In this document: piece after piece, positions 12,316 through 22,240 of the stretch
Layout: every line of letters starts with the position of its first letter
Numbering within the stretch: the first letter of the stretch is position 1
Source: Lasioglossum baleicum
Lineage: Eukaryota > Arthropoda > Insecta > Hymenoptera > Halictidae
Direction: 5' to 3'
Assembly: GCF_051020765.1 (NCBI RefSeq)
Contig: NC_134929.1
Location: 24,008,135-24,072,134, forward strand
Length of the DNA stretch: 64,000 nucleotides
Program-made: the position numbers and the translations under genes
Notes under the pieces: generated by a model
The model's input: the letters and a program-made list of their open reading frames with translations, nothing else
Told to the model about the DNA's origin: nothing
Databases searched by the model: none

Positions 12316-13022
12316 AATGCCTCAATGTTAATAAGAATATCAGCCAAGTCTCACACACACACATAATTGATCTTTCCACAATGTACTTGTAATTAGTTCT
12401 AAGTATAAGAATCTAAATTTGTAATTCAAATTTGTTATAATTCTTGTGGTCGCTAATGACCTTGATGTTGATGCGAACTTAAATAAGCAACCCTCGACTG
12501 CTATGGGTAAAATAATCCCCTCAGTCGCAGAGCATTCGAGGCAGAAAAATATCATCGAGAATACACGCATGGGAGATTATTGTTGTGAACTAGAGTTAAC
12601 GAGCATTGTGGTCGCTGGCACTCGCTATTGCGCCCCATTGTTCGTCGATTACGCACCGGGAAGACGGCGCAGCAATCGTTCATCTTCTGTACATTGATAA
12701 CACTCCTGGAGTGACGTCACGAATCGCTCGCGTTGCTCCGTCTCCGTAAACAACAGGAAATCAACGGCAGAGGTTCTGATAAACGTCACTCAATGCTACG
12801 TTCGCGGAGGATCCGAATGGACGCGTCGCTCTCGGATTGACGGATTCAAATTGGCCGCGCGATTTAACCGTTTCGTACACACAAAATTAATTCAGAATGG
12901 GCCGGATATTACACACGTATTGCAGTCGCATAATGGACCGGTTGTCCAAATTGTTTCGCACGCGAGATATGTGGCCAACGCGGACGAAAATATTGGTGGG
13001 AATGAAAACTGATAACTAGAGA
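12316..13022. other. No gene recognised
   Basis: AT-rich at first, then GC-richer from about 12.6 kb. A perfect TGACGTCA palindrome at 12712-12719 resembles a CRE site, but with no promoter context it may be chance. Confidence 0.4.
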
Positions 13023-13219
13023 GACTGCGGATTTTATGCATTTATCACAAAAATAGGTGCATACAATTTGAAGCAGTAAACATATTAAAACGATTTAAGG
13101 ACATCAGTCTATTAGTTTTAACTGCATAAGATAATTAGAAGAAGCAAAAAATTTCTAGGTGGCGCCTGTATTTTGCAATTGATGTAGAAATTTTTTGTTT
13201 TGCATAAAGATCCGCAGTC
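13023..13219. mobile_element. Tc1/mariner-type MITE
   Basis: The ends are GACTGCGGATTTTATGCA and, inverted, TGCATAAAGATCCGCAGTC. A TA follows the right end (13220-13221); the left TA has mutated. The 197-bp interior is non-coding. Related ends recur near 8897, 43774, 44979, 45150, 45833 and 46975, so the family is abundant locally. Confidence 0.8.
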
Positions 13220-13221
13220 TA

Positions 13222-14553
13222 CTGATAACATTCGAGGAAGACAATGACGAGAATTTTGCAAGGAATTAATTCGTCAATGGCTCTGACGATGACTCTTGTA
13301 TTCTTTTTATTTATCTTCGAAAATTTCAGACGCGCGTATTAGATATTAATATGAATCAAATTATATAATATAACTATTTTAAATTTGTGAAATAATTTTT
13401 TTTCCATTTTGTCCCAGTTTTCGGACTTGTCGAGCAGTGTGCGCCGCGCCGCTAGTTTTTGGGGTGGCGTTAACGCCAAACGTGCGATAAATTATTTTCC
13501 AGAATAAAGGAGATTTTATTGACGCTCTAGACGGCTCGAACACCGATTTTAATCTACAATTCAAAGCCTGCCGCGATATTTTATGCGCGGACATGAAAGT
13601 AGCTGGTTCGCGCTAGAACTTTTTACGGGTCACCTTCCCACCGTTTTCCTCGGTTCCCCTTCTTTTCCCATGGAAATGCGGGCAAACAGCCGGCATCCCC
13701 GTCCACGACGGCATCGTCGAGGTCCACCGGAAATCGGTCGCGGTATTCCACTCCACGTTCTTCCCTTTCAGCGAAAAACAGGACTCGATAAATTCTCGCG
13801 TCTCAGCTCCGTCCCAATAACGTCGAAATTAATTCCCGAGTTTTTGCCGTCGCGACGGATTCCTAGTTCCTCGGACCGTCGTTCCTCGTTCGTCGTTCCA
13901 ACGTGGCCTGCGCCACGTCCGTAAATATTCATGACCAGAATGAGATTCGTTCTTGCAAACAGTGCCGCGGCAACACACTATCGTCGCGTCGACGCGACGC
14001 GTCTTTTACGGCGTTTCACGCTATGCGGAACCCGCGATGACAAATTGCGCAAACCGCCCCCGGCGACACCGCGTTCAACCGTGTTTTTTTCTCACTTCTC
14101 ACCGAAAACCACCCCGTTTGTTCGCGAATCCACCTTGCCCGGCTCGGGTACTCGAATTTTCCGACGAGAACTCGAGAGCTCGCCGCGCGAAAACGGCCCC
14201 AGAAAGTGGAAACGCTGCTAACTTTGCCTCGAGAGGAACGGGAATGAAATGCGGCGGCGAACATTTCCGTAAACTGTGTTCGGAGCGAATACAGAGAAAT
14301 CGTTTTACACGGTCGAACTGTGTCTTTAACTCGTTTCATTTGCTCCGACACGAATGCTGATTCAACTTTGCCCGCTGGTGGTGACCGTTTTTACCATTTC
14401 TGGTCACTAAAATGTATAGATCTCTTAAAATCTACGCCTGCAACCTTATTTTTATCGACGCCTTCTGCATATTGGGTTGTTTACATATGTGTCGACAACT
14501 AACTTCTTTAATTTCTCTAAAGAAATTCTGGAATACGTATTGAAATCGGTATT
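13222..14553. other. GC-rich block without a recognised gene
   Basis: Between about 13.6 and 14.3 kb the sequence is rich in CpG and C/G. Several overlapping open frames exist on both strands but none has a recognisable domain. A host promoter or 5' exon is possible, but nothing here demonstrates it. Confidence 0.4.
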
Positions 14554-14618
14554 TTAACCCTCCGACGGCTGTGCTAGAGCCTATTTTGACCGGGGACATC
14601 CAAATTGTCATTAACGTA

Positions 14619-15793
14619 TTGGAGGTGGTTGGGTAGTGTATGAGACAGTCGTTTTTATCCATCGCGCAATCGCGATAATTCCAATCTGTCAGCTGTCAAA
14701 TTTTTGTTTTGACGTCTGCTAGTTTTCGTGCTAGCACCGAGGTGTATAGACGTGTTGCTTATACATATTAGATACGGACATCGTGTGTAAAAATCAATTT
14801 CCAAAACTTTTACTCGTTTTTTTAAAAACATTATTTTGTTGAGTGAACCAATTGAAAAAGGTGAGTGTGATGCATTTTCATTTAGTGTTTTCCTTACATT
14901 TTACCATGAAATATTGAGTTTTGCGCATATACGACAAACACAGTTTTTTTCCTGTCACATTCGGAATGGCATCATGGTTGGGTTATGAGACACCATAGTG
15001 GTTGGGTTGTGAGACACTAGTTTTTTGTACTAGAAACGAACTAGAACTGTTAAATATCGTTGTTTGTGTTAGAACTAAGTGTTTATTCGTCATTTAACGT
15101 TTGTTTTGGTTTATTTTTTGAATTTATAGTCATGTCAACTCCAAGAAAATCGCTCGCAAACAAAGAAATTAATTTTAATGCCGTGCTTAGTGCCGTTAAA
15201 GATCATTTGCTGGAGAAGAAAGGCATAAGAAAGGCTGCCAAAGAATATGGCGTTGATAAGAGCACGTTACAGCGTTATGCGAAGAAAGTTGACAGCCATT
15301 TTGACGATATTACCACAGTTTGCGATGAAGAATTGGTGGAACTTTTGCGCATATCTCGTTTTTCACATGCAAACATTGTGAAAGCGACTTGGATGACGAA
15401 CAGGAAGATGAGTATTGAATCCTTCCATTTATTATATTTTTTTTTTTTTTACTTTTCTTCGCCACCCTTTGCTTTTTTCAATTTTTTGCCATTCTTTTTA
15501 ACTTCTTTGGCCACTTAATGTCCTTAAAATACATAAAAATTCATTTTTGCTTAAAGTTACATGGGTTTTAGTTTACATTTTACCACTTTTAATTGATTTT
15601 TTCGAGTGTCTCACAACCCAACCACTTCTTTCAGGAAGCCGAAAAACATGTCCTCGGAAAACTGGCCATAAAATTTTACTTGTTGCGTATTGCCTTCACC
15701 TTTTCAACAGTATATAAAACTCTTTGATATCTTCATCAAGCAAAAAGTTACAGCCCAAAAACAAAACCCGTCTCACAACCCAACCACCTCCCT
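14619..15793 (+). mobile_element. pogo-like element, internally deleted, copy 1
   Basis: The left end (GGAGGTGGTTGGGTAGTG) and the right end (inverse GGGAGGTGGTTGGGTTGTG) form terminal inverted repeats. TA flanks both sides (14617-14618 and 15794-15795). The motif GGTTGGGTTGTGAGAC also recurs inside, near 14974 and 14998 and inverted near 15607. The element carries the N-terminal part of a psq-type DNA-binding protein but no DDE catalytic core, so it is non-autonomous. The first ~700 bp are nearly identical to the copy at 21519-22240. Confidence 0.82.
15132..15518 (+). pseudogene. pogo/Tigger-type transposase N-terminus (psq-like HTH)
   Basis: The frame starts MSTPRKSLANKEINFNAV. Residues about 15-60 form a psq/CENP-B-like helix-turn-helix, with GIRKAAKEYGVDKSTLQRY as the typical alanine-rich recognition segment. 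After about residue 75 (CDEELVELLRIS) similarity ends and the frame runs into T-rich, hydrophobic, probably non-coding sequence. The family protein is normally several hundred residues with a DDE domain, which has been deleted here. The start is supported by the same ATG in the second copy at 22045. Confidence 0.75.
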
Positions 15794-15976
15794 TACTCAA
15801 TTTGTGGCAATTAAACTAACTGAATAGCTGTTTCATTGAGGATATCGGAAAGACTAATGTGTCTACACGAGATATCATCAAGAGTAAATTTTTAAAAATT
15901 ATTAATTAGAGCTGTGAACGGTCCTAAGAATTGACAATTATATAGCTATAAAAATCGTCTGTCGTCCGAGGGTTAA

Positions 15977-16575
15977 TATACAATCGTCGAATGAATTTTA
16001 TAAATTCTGTCGAAATGTTTCCCGAAATGCACATAGTGAAACATATCACGACAATCCACTACAAAGTGAGTTTAATATAATATAATAATAATAGTGGTTT
16101 CCGCGCAAGATATACTACGAATATATGGGATTCGCGAATATTCCTGGCGTTGGTGGACCTCTTAATTCGAAATTACTCGGCGTAAAGCCGCAAGAATATT
16201 TCCTCGGTCCTTGGACCGAACCCCTTTCCTCTGGTTCAACCCGAAACGTGTTCCCGCGGCTTAATTACATGCTGTTTGTAGAATTACGAGCGGCATGCGT
16301 TTTAACAGCTTCATTATGCCGCGCTTATACCCCGGATGATCGAAATAACTTCTACGTTCCGGGGGTCGTTCGACGCGCGCTTATTTACGCGTGCAGTATT
16401 CAAACTGCGAGAAATCAATTTTCGATTGATTTTGAACGTCTCGTCTCTTGTGAACATTTCGGATGAATTTTCCTTTGTAACTTTTTGTTTCATGTAACGA
16501 ACTAGTTGTTCTGAATGCTCAAAAAAATTCAAGTCGTCCAACATTAAAAATGTTACCATCTTTGAAAATTGCCAG
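15977..16575. other. No gene recognised
   Basis: A 113-residue frame at 16125-16466 has no recognised domain and is overlapped by a comparable frame on the other strand. I treat it as unsupported. Confidence 0.4.
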
Positions 16576-16878
16576 AAAGGACCCCTCACTAATCATATGG
16601 AAAAGTTGGATTTTTCATATGTTGTAGCTTATGATCTACTGAACAAAAGATGTAATGGGCACAAAGTTCAATAATGGACAGTTATCGAGTTATAATCAGT
16701 GAAACATGACAAATTCGAGCTGCTGAATACTCAAATCAGAGACCACCATAGCAGAATCCAAATGAGTAATACATAATAAGAATATTTTTTAATTCAACAG
16801 TAGATCATAAGCTACATATGAAAAGTCCAACTGATTTTAGCGGGATAGATTTTCCATATGATTAGTGCGGGGTTCTTT
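16576..16878. mobile_element. MITE with long terminal inverted repeats
   Basis: The left arm contains AAAGGACCCC, CACTAATCATATGGAAAA and GTAGCTTATGATCTACTG. The right arm repeats each block in inverse order, ending CCATATGATTAGTG, then GGGGTTCTTT. The arms are about 75 bp with indels, and the interior is about 140 bp of non-coding sequence. No clear target duplication was found. Confidence 0.8.
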
Positions 16879-17857
16879 GTAAGCAACAGATAACAACGAA
16901 TCACACCACGTAATTTTCTCCCAAATCGGATGCAGTTGTGTAAAAGATCAAAAAATTCGACAGTTGCTCATCGAAGAGGACGAGCGAGCGTTCATAGCTT
17001 ATGTACATAATCTACGACGCGACGCGATGGGCCTCTCGTAAACAGATTTCGTAATCGACTTAACAGGCCTTCTGTGCCTTCGCGGCACGCAGTATGTATC
17101 GGATAATTGAGAACCGCTCCAAAGTGTCTTCTTTGCGCTGGATTAAGCGTATTCACACGGACGTGCATGGACATGTGTGCACGGGGAGGATTACGCTCCG
17201 CGTTTCTGCCACCTCCTTTCGCTCGTTTCCTCTTCTTCTGGCAGGGAAGCGAGGCAACTACGAAGCCCAAGAATATCTCCTTACGTTCTTTCCGCCGGAA
17301 ATATCGGGTATAAGTCGTAAGGATTAGTCCTGGAACTGTCGCATAAGTAATCGACAGGCTGGCAAGGCGTCGTGAAAATTCATGGTGTGCGGACCAGGCT
17401 TGAACGCTGCCATACGCTTCGAAATCCCATTAAATTCGCGGCGGGATCTCGAGCGGTTTCTATTAAATTACCGACGATCATTTCTCCGGCAATGTCCAAA
17501 TCAACAACGTTTCACCGATATTGATTTCAGCGACAATGTTTACATCGACATTTGTTTCACCGACATGGACTTTGTGTTTATAGTTGGTCACGAAAATATG
17601 GGGACAATATAATTTTGGATTCTCTAAGCTGTTCATTTTGAATGGATGTGCAACTATGTACCTACAAATCTGAGTTGAATTATGTTAAAGTACAGTATAA
17701 ACTATGTATTCATGTCAGATTTTTTAGGAGCGCAATTAGGAACTTATTTTGCTTTGACATTTGTTCCGGCCGACCGATACACAGCCGGCTTCGCATCGTC
17801 GCGATATGGTTACGTCACGTCGTCGAAGTGCCCCCCCCCCCCCACTTCGCGTCTTCC
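16879..17857. other. No gene recognised
   Basis: Mixed composition. At about 17500-17570 several degenerate copies of TTTCACCGACAT and ATCGACAT occur, resembling the ACCGAC repeats of the 27.7-kb arms. A run of 14 C lies at about 17830-17843. Confidence 0.45.
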
Positions 17858-17860
17858 TAA

Positions 17861-18033
17861 GGGTGGATTTATAGTGGAGCTGCGAGCATCGATGATAGCG
17901 GCGCGGTGAAAAGAAACCAACATTCGTGACAACATTTCGACACATACTAATGAAAAAGTACATATGTATTTTCATTTTTTTTCTTTTTTTTTCACCGCAC
18001 AGCTCACCTCGCTGCTCCACTATAAATCCACCC
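17861..18033. mobile_element. PIF/Harbinger-type MITE
   Basis: The terminal repeats GGGTGGATTTATAGTGGAGC (17861-17880) and their inverse (18014-18033) are perfect over 20 bp. TAA occurs immediately before and after (17858-17860 and 18034-18036), matching the 3-bp TWA duplication of PIF/Harbinger. A second inverted pair, GCGGTGAAAA and TTTTCACCGC, lies inside. The element is 173 bp and non-coding. Identical ends suggest relatively recent insertion. Confidence 0.9.
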
Positions 18034-18492
18034 TAATGTGCGAATTTTTGGTTCGAGCCGGCTGATCTGCTCACTCTGTTTACGGCCACTGCATACATAG
18101 ATCGCTCGTTTCAACCGCCTCCGTTTAGTCGTACTACATCGTTTGCGTTTCGTTTACCCGCATTTCGTCGCGTACCGTTCATCTTTCCGTTTATTCGTCA
18201 AGTTCATTGTTGTGTTAGTTGACTACAGTTGTGAAGGTTTCTTACCATCCACTATTCCTCGTACCGATCTCTAACAACATTTAATCAAACAAACCGTATA
18301 AATATAAATAGTCTTTCAGTTTCCAGTCTTGTTCCAATGGAAGAAGGGCCTATGCCATTTTCAGCTGGTTTTTATTATTACAATTCACGTTCGAGTTAAA
18401 AGTTGCGGTTCTATAAAATTTAAGAAACCTGCCATTGATTCTTCTTTCAGACACCCACTCAATTGTTTATTTCGATCTCCGGTGCGGCGGCG
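18034..18492. other. No gene recognised
   Basis: Mixed composition with no domain-bearing frame. It ends in a GCGGCG-rich run that served as the target of the Transib-like insertion. Confidence 0.45.
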
Positions 18493-18497
18493 CGGCG

Positions 18498-19852
18498 CAC
18501 AGTGGTCCCGGAGCCCGCTTTTTGTGGCCAAATGTTATATTATTATAGGTCGTTGGATTCGTCTTGATACCAGTTAGAATATTATGATGTAAAAAATATA
18601 TATGTTAATACTTAAAAAATTGAGGTAATCTTCATTTTTTTATAAAAAAAATTTTTTTCTTTAATTTTTTATATTGAAGTTTGTAGAAAAGTAGTTTGTA
18701 GAATATTGATCAGAACTTTCGTTCAAAACATTTTTTCATAACATCAGAAATATTTGAGAAATTGTTTTAACAATGCTCACGGTGCATACTACGGTTTCTG
18801 ACTCGGCGAGCTGTTTTTTCCGCCTTTGTCAACTTTGGTCCCCACTCCTGTCGAATTTTTCCTGCTATTCGCAAGAGTCTGACCTTGAAAGGCGATTCCT
18901 AATTTTTCACCAATTTGGAAAACTGACCAACCCCGTGTCTGTTAAAGAAAGAATAATAGCTCGATGCTACAACGAAACAGACAGTATCTACACTGATAAA
19001 TAATAACTGTATAAATTCTATAATTCTATAAACTATAATATAAACTGTAAACCATACGCGTGTAAGTTTAAAATGCGTGACGCGTTCAGAACGTAGCATT
19101 AGAGCGCGTACTTACTTCGAACGTCTGCTTGTTAAAGTAGACGTAGAATTATAAACGGCAGGAACCGGCAGCTAAAATTTACATGTGTATATGTTGAAGG
19201 TCTAAGCTTCCAGGAAAGTCAAGTCTGAATGCAACCGTTTTTAAACGTTTTTTTAAAACTCTACCTAAAGTTTACATTGTACTTAACACTTTACCTGCCG
19301 GAAGCCTATTAATAGGATTTTCAATAATTTTGCTGTACCAAAAGAAAGCATAGAAATTTTCTTTTACATTGCAATCTGAAATGAAACTATTAGATGACGT
19401 TATTGCGGGTGTCTTGTTAGTTCATAATGAAAATTGCTGTTACTATTGATGGTCCCATTAAAAAGTGCTTAGCCATGAACCATAGATTTTTCAAAATTAA
19501 GCAATAATCACCGGTCGGTAATGTGTTAAATTTATATCCTTCGTATATTGATTGAAACATGCTTATATTGCCATTAAATAACTGAAATATACCTGCTCAC
19601 ACATACGAAAATATAGTACAAATTTTCATTTCAGCATTGTGTAAGGAATAATTAAACTATTTAGTTGTTCCTCCAACTTCATAATTTTGAACTTCAAACG
19701 CTATATTTGTTCGGAAAGTTATCCGAAAGACCTAATATTTTGAATTTCGAGGATTCAAAGTGTTCTTGTTTGAAAGAAAAAAAATTTTGTTGAAATTTCA
19801 AAGTCGAAAAATTGAATTTTCGCCACAAAAAGCGGGCTCCGGGGCCACTGTG
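18498..19852. mobile_element. Transib-like non-autonomous transposon
   Basis: The left end CACAGTGGTCCCGGAGCCCG and the inverse of the right end CACAGTGGCCCCGGAGCCCG differ by one base. The similarity continues through CTTTTTGTGGC. CGGCG is present directly before (18493-18497) and after (19853-19857). Transib elements are known for termini resembling the RAG recombination-signal heptamer CACAGTG and for 5-bp GC-rich target duplications, and both are seen here. The interior is AT-rich, carries no transposase, and includes a younger TTAA MITE. An alternative is another superfamily with a 5-bp duplication. Confidence 0.75.
19287..19525. mobile_element. TTAA-flanked MITE nested in Transib-like element
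   Basis: The ends CACTTTACCTGCCGG and (inverted) CACATTACCGACCGG are bracketed by TTAA at 19283-19286 and 19526-19529, the piggyBac-type target. The interior is 239 bp and non-coding. Partial or degenerate relatives are at 10412-10528, 53395-53450 and 62888-63001. Confidence 0.85.
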
Positions 19853-19857
19853 CGGCG

Positions 19858-20486
19858 TAAACGGTCACGCGATATTTCGCATCTAATTAGGACAGCTGTT
19901 TAATCTGGCCAAGGAACACTAGTCCCTACGTGTCCCAAATAACCGGAATCCACTGTAGTCGATGATGAGTAGAAGCGTTCCCGGCTACAAGTGGTTTCAC
20001 GAATATTTAGTCAACGTGTCCTTCACCCCGCATAGCGTTCTCTCCAGCCCGCTCTCGGCGGAACACTTGCGCAGAAAATTATACACCGTCATCGGGTCGT
20101 TCGTGGACTGCCAGACAGAGGCTAAAAACTCATGGTTTAATTAACGCTAATTTACTGAAACGCTAACCCCAAGCGAGACATCGCCGTGACGGAGCGCTTG
20201 TTCACGGTGCGCTCAAAGGAATATCTGCCGGTTAGGGTCGGAAATGAGATTAATTGCGCAGGTCATGCTGGAACACCGGAAACTTTTTGCCCCGCCGATT
20301 CGTAAGCGAACGCGGTTAACCGTTGCGACATCAATTCCAATGTGACATGAGCCATCCGATGTGATGGGATCTATTAACGGGTCGGGCTTGGTCAACTGTC
20401 TCGAAAAAAATATCATCTTTACGAATGATTTTTCCGAACGAACTAATGATTTCTTTCTCGTAGCGAGTACATTATTTACGAGTACA
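19858..20486. other. No gene recognised
   Basis: Mixed composition with no convincing frame or element ends. Confidence 0.45.
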
Positions 20487-20488
20487 TA

Positions 20489-21241
20489 CATTCTGTCAAG
20501 AAAGTACCGGGAATCGATCATTTAAAAAGCCAGCTTAAAGGGATTGTTGAAATTCTTTTTATCGCTAAGTTGGCACAATTGTACTCTATACTCACGCGGA
20601 GTTTGAGCGTCACTTGTCATGTATTTTGTTTACAGTGCGCCATTTTGTCAGTTCATATCGAGTGTGTTTTGCAATTTTTACAATGGATAAAAATATCGAA
20701 CGAAGGATCTGTCTTAAATTTTGCATTGCAAACGGAATTTCGTGTGCCGTAGCGCTGAAAATGTTACATAAGGCTTACGGTGAATCGACTTTATCAAACA
20801 CACGTGCGTATAAGTGGTACAGTGCATTTAAAAGCTTTCGAGATGTGGTGGAAGATTTGCCTTGCTCTGGTCGGCCATCAACGTCTTCAACTGAACTATT
20901 ATTGTGAACGAATTTCTGGCCAAAAACTCAACAAATCTTATCGAGCAGCCACCATATTTCCCTGATATGGCGCCGGCCGACTTTTTCTTTTTCCAAAACT
21001 CAAATTACCACTTCGAACCACCCGCTTTCAGCCGATAGATGACATAAAAGAGAATTCGCGGCGAGTATTGAAGTTGATTCCAAAAAATGCGTTTAAAAAA
21101 TGTTTTGATGATTGGGTTATTCGTTGGCATAAGTGTATTATTTCGAAAGGGGCCTACTTTGAAGGCGATACAATAAATTTCGATGAGTAATACATATTTT
21201 GTGTTTCATTGACCAATTCCCGGTACTTTTTTGACAGAATG
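20489..21241 (+). mobile_element. mariner-like element, internally deleted
   Basis: The left end CATTCTGTCAAGAAAGTACC and the inverse of the right end CATTCTGTCAAAAAAGTACC are flanked by TA (20487-20488 and 21242-21243). The 753-bp length against the usual ~1.3 kb fits an internal deletion that keeps both termini, so the element could be mobilised only in trans. Confidence 0.9.
20683..21190 (+). pseudogene. mariner transposase with central deletion
   Basis: The frame starts MDKNIERRICLKFCIANGIS, the N-terminal helix-turn-helix of a mariner transposase, and continues through the GRPS linker motif. A deletion near 20900 removes the region with the first two catalytic aspartates. Similarity resumes in another frame at FLAKNSTN and PDMAPADFFFFPKL, which holds the third catalytic Asp. 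The C-terminus KCFDDWVIRWHKCI and GAYFEGD ends at the stop at 21188-21190. Confidence 0.88.
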
Positions 21242-21518
21242 TATATTGTGCAACGTGCACTAATTTTTCTGTTGCAGATGAGATCGTATTGTCGAGTCAC
21301 CTCGCGAAGACTCCAGCAGCCCGCGAAGAGAAACAACGATTCCATATGTGCAGATTACCTCAGGCTATTCATTCCTCAAAATATTGCCATATATATTCCA
21401 AAATATCCTTTATTTACTGCTGTGAAACTTTATCCTGTCTACCACCTGCCATGGATGCCACACTGAACGAACTATGTACATATAACCTTGTTATGTTCAG
21501 TATTTCATTAAATATGTA

Positions 21519-22240
21519 GGGAAGGTGGTTGGGTTGTGAGATGGGTTGGGTTGTGAGACGGTCGTTTTTATCCATCGCACAATCGCGATAATTCCAATCT
21601 GTCAACTGTCAAATTTTTGTTTTGACGTCTGCTAGTTTTCGTGCTAGCACCGAGGTGTATATGTAGACGTGTCGCTTATATTAGATACGGACATCGTGTG
21701 TAAAAATCAATTTCCAAAACTTTTACTCATTTTTTTAAAAACATTATTTTGTTGAGTGAACCAATTGAAAAAGGTGAGTGTGATGCATTTTCATTTAGTG
21801 TTTTCCTTACATTTTACCATGAAATATTGAGTTGTGCGCATATACGACAAACACAGTTTTTTTCCTGTCACATTCGGAATGGCATCATGGTTGGGTTATG
21901 AGACACCATAGTGGTTGGGTTGTGAGACACTAGTTTTTTGTACTAGAAACGAACTAGAACTGTTAAATATCGTTGTTTGTGTTAGAACTAAGTGTTTATT
22001 CGTCATTTAACGTTTGTTTTGGTTTATTTTTTGAATTTATAGTCATGTCAACTCCAAGAAAATCGCCCGCAAACAAAGAAATTAATTTTAATGCCGTGCT
22101 TAGTGCCGTTAAAGATCATTTGCTGGAGAAGAACGGCATAAGAAAGGCTGCCAAAGAATATGGCGTTATAAAAGCACGTTACAGCGATATGCGAAGAAAG
22201 TTGACAGCCATTTTGACGATATTTCCACAGTTTGCGATGA
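21519..22240 (+). mobile_element. pogo-like element, copy 2, 3'-truncated
   Basis: The left end GGGAAGGTGGTTGGGTTGTG follows TA (21517-21518). The terminal motif is duplicated in tandem here (GGTTGGGTTGTGAGA twice). The sequence then follows copy 1 to about 22240, where it stops abruptly at GATGAAGAATT and the Jockey-like relic begins. No right terminus appears downstream of the retrotransposon, so the 3' half was lost. Confidence 0.82.
22045..22240 (+). pseudogene. pogo-type transposase N-terminus, copy 2
   Basis: The same start as copy 1 (MSTPRKSPANKEINF). A small deletion after EYGV shifts the frame, so the recognition helix reads out of frame as IKARYSDMRRKL. The rest of the protein is missing. 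Confidence 0.75.

Larger units (their letters stand above)
14558..15972. mobile_element. TTAA-flanked MITE split by a pogo insertion
   Basis: The left end follows TTAA (14554-14557) and reads CCCTCCGACGGCTGTGC. The right end, inverted, reads CCCTCGGACGACAGACG and is followed by TTAA (15973-15976). The two halves, 14558-14618 and about 15794-15972, total about 240 bp, the size of a piggyBac-type MITE. The pogo-like element lies between them, so it inserted later. Confidence 0.8.

Noticed and set aside
12712..12719. CRE-type regulatory site TGACGTCA
   Set aside because: A single 8-base palindrome without TATA, initiator or nearby gene is not enough evidence for a regulatory site.
13583..14360. 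Several overlapping frames of about 100 residues
   Set aside because: They sit in a GC-rich block where stop codons are rare, overlap on both strands, and show no domain.
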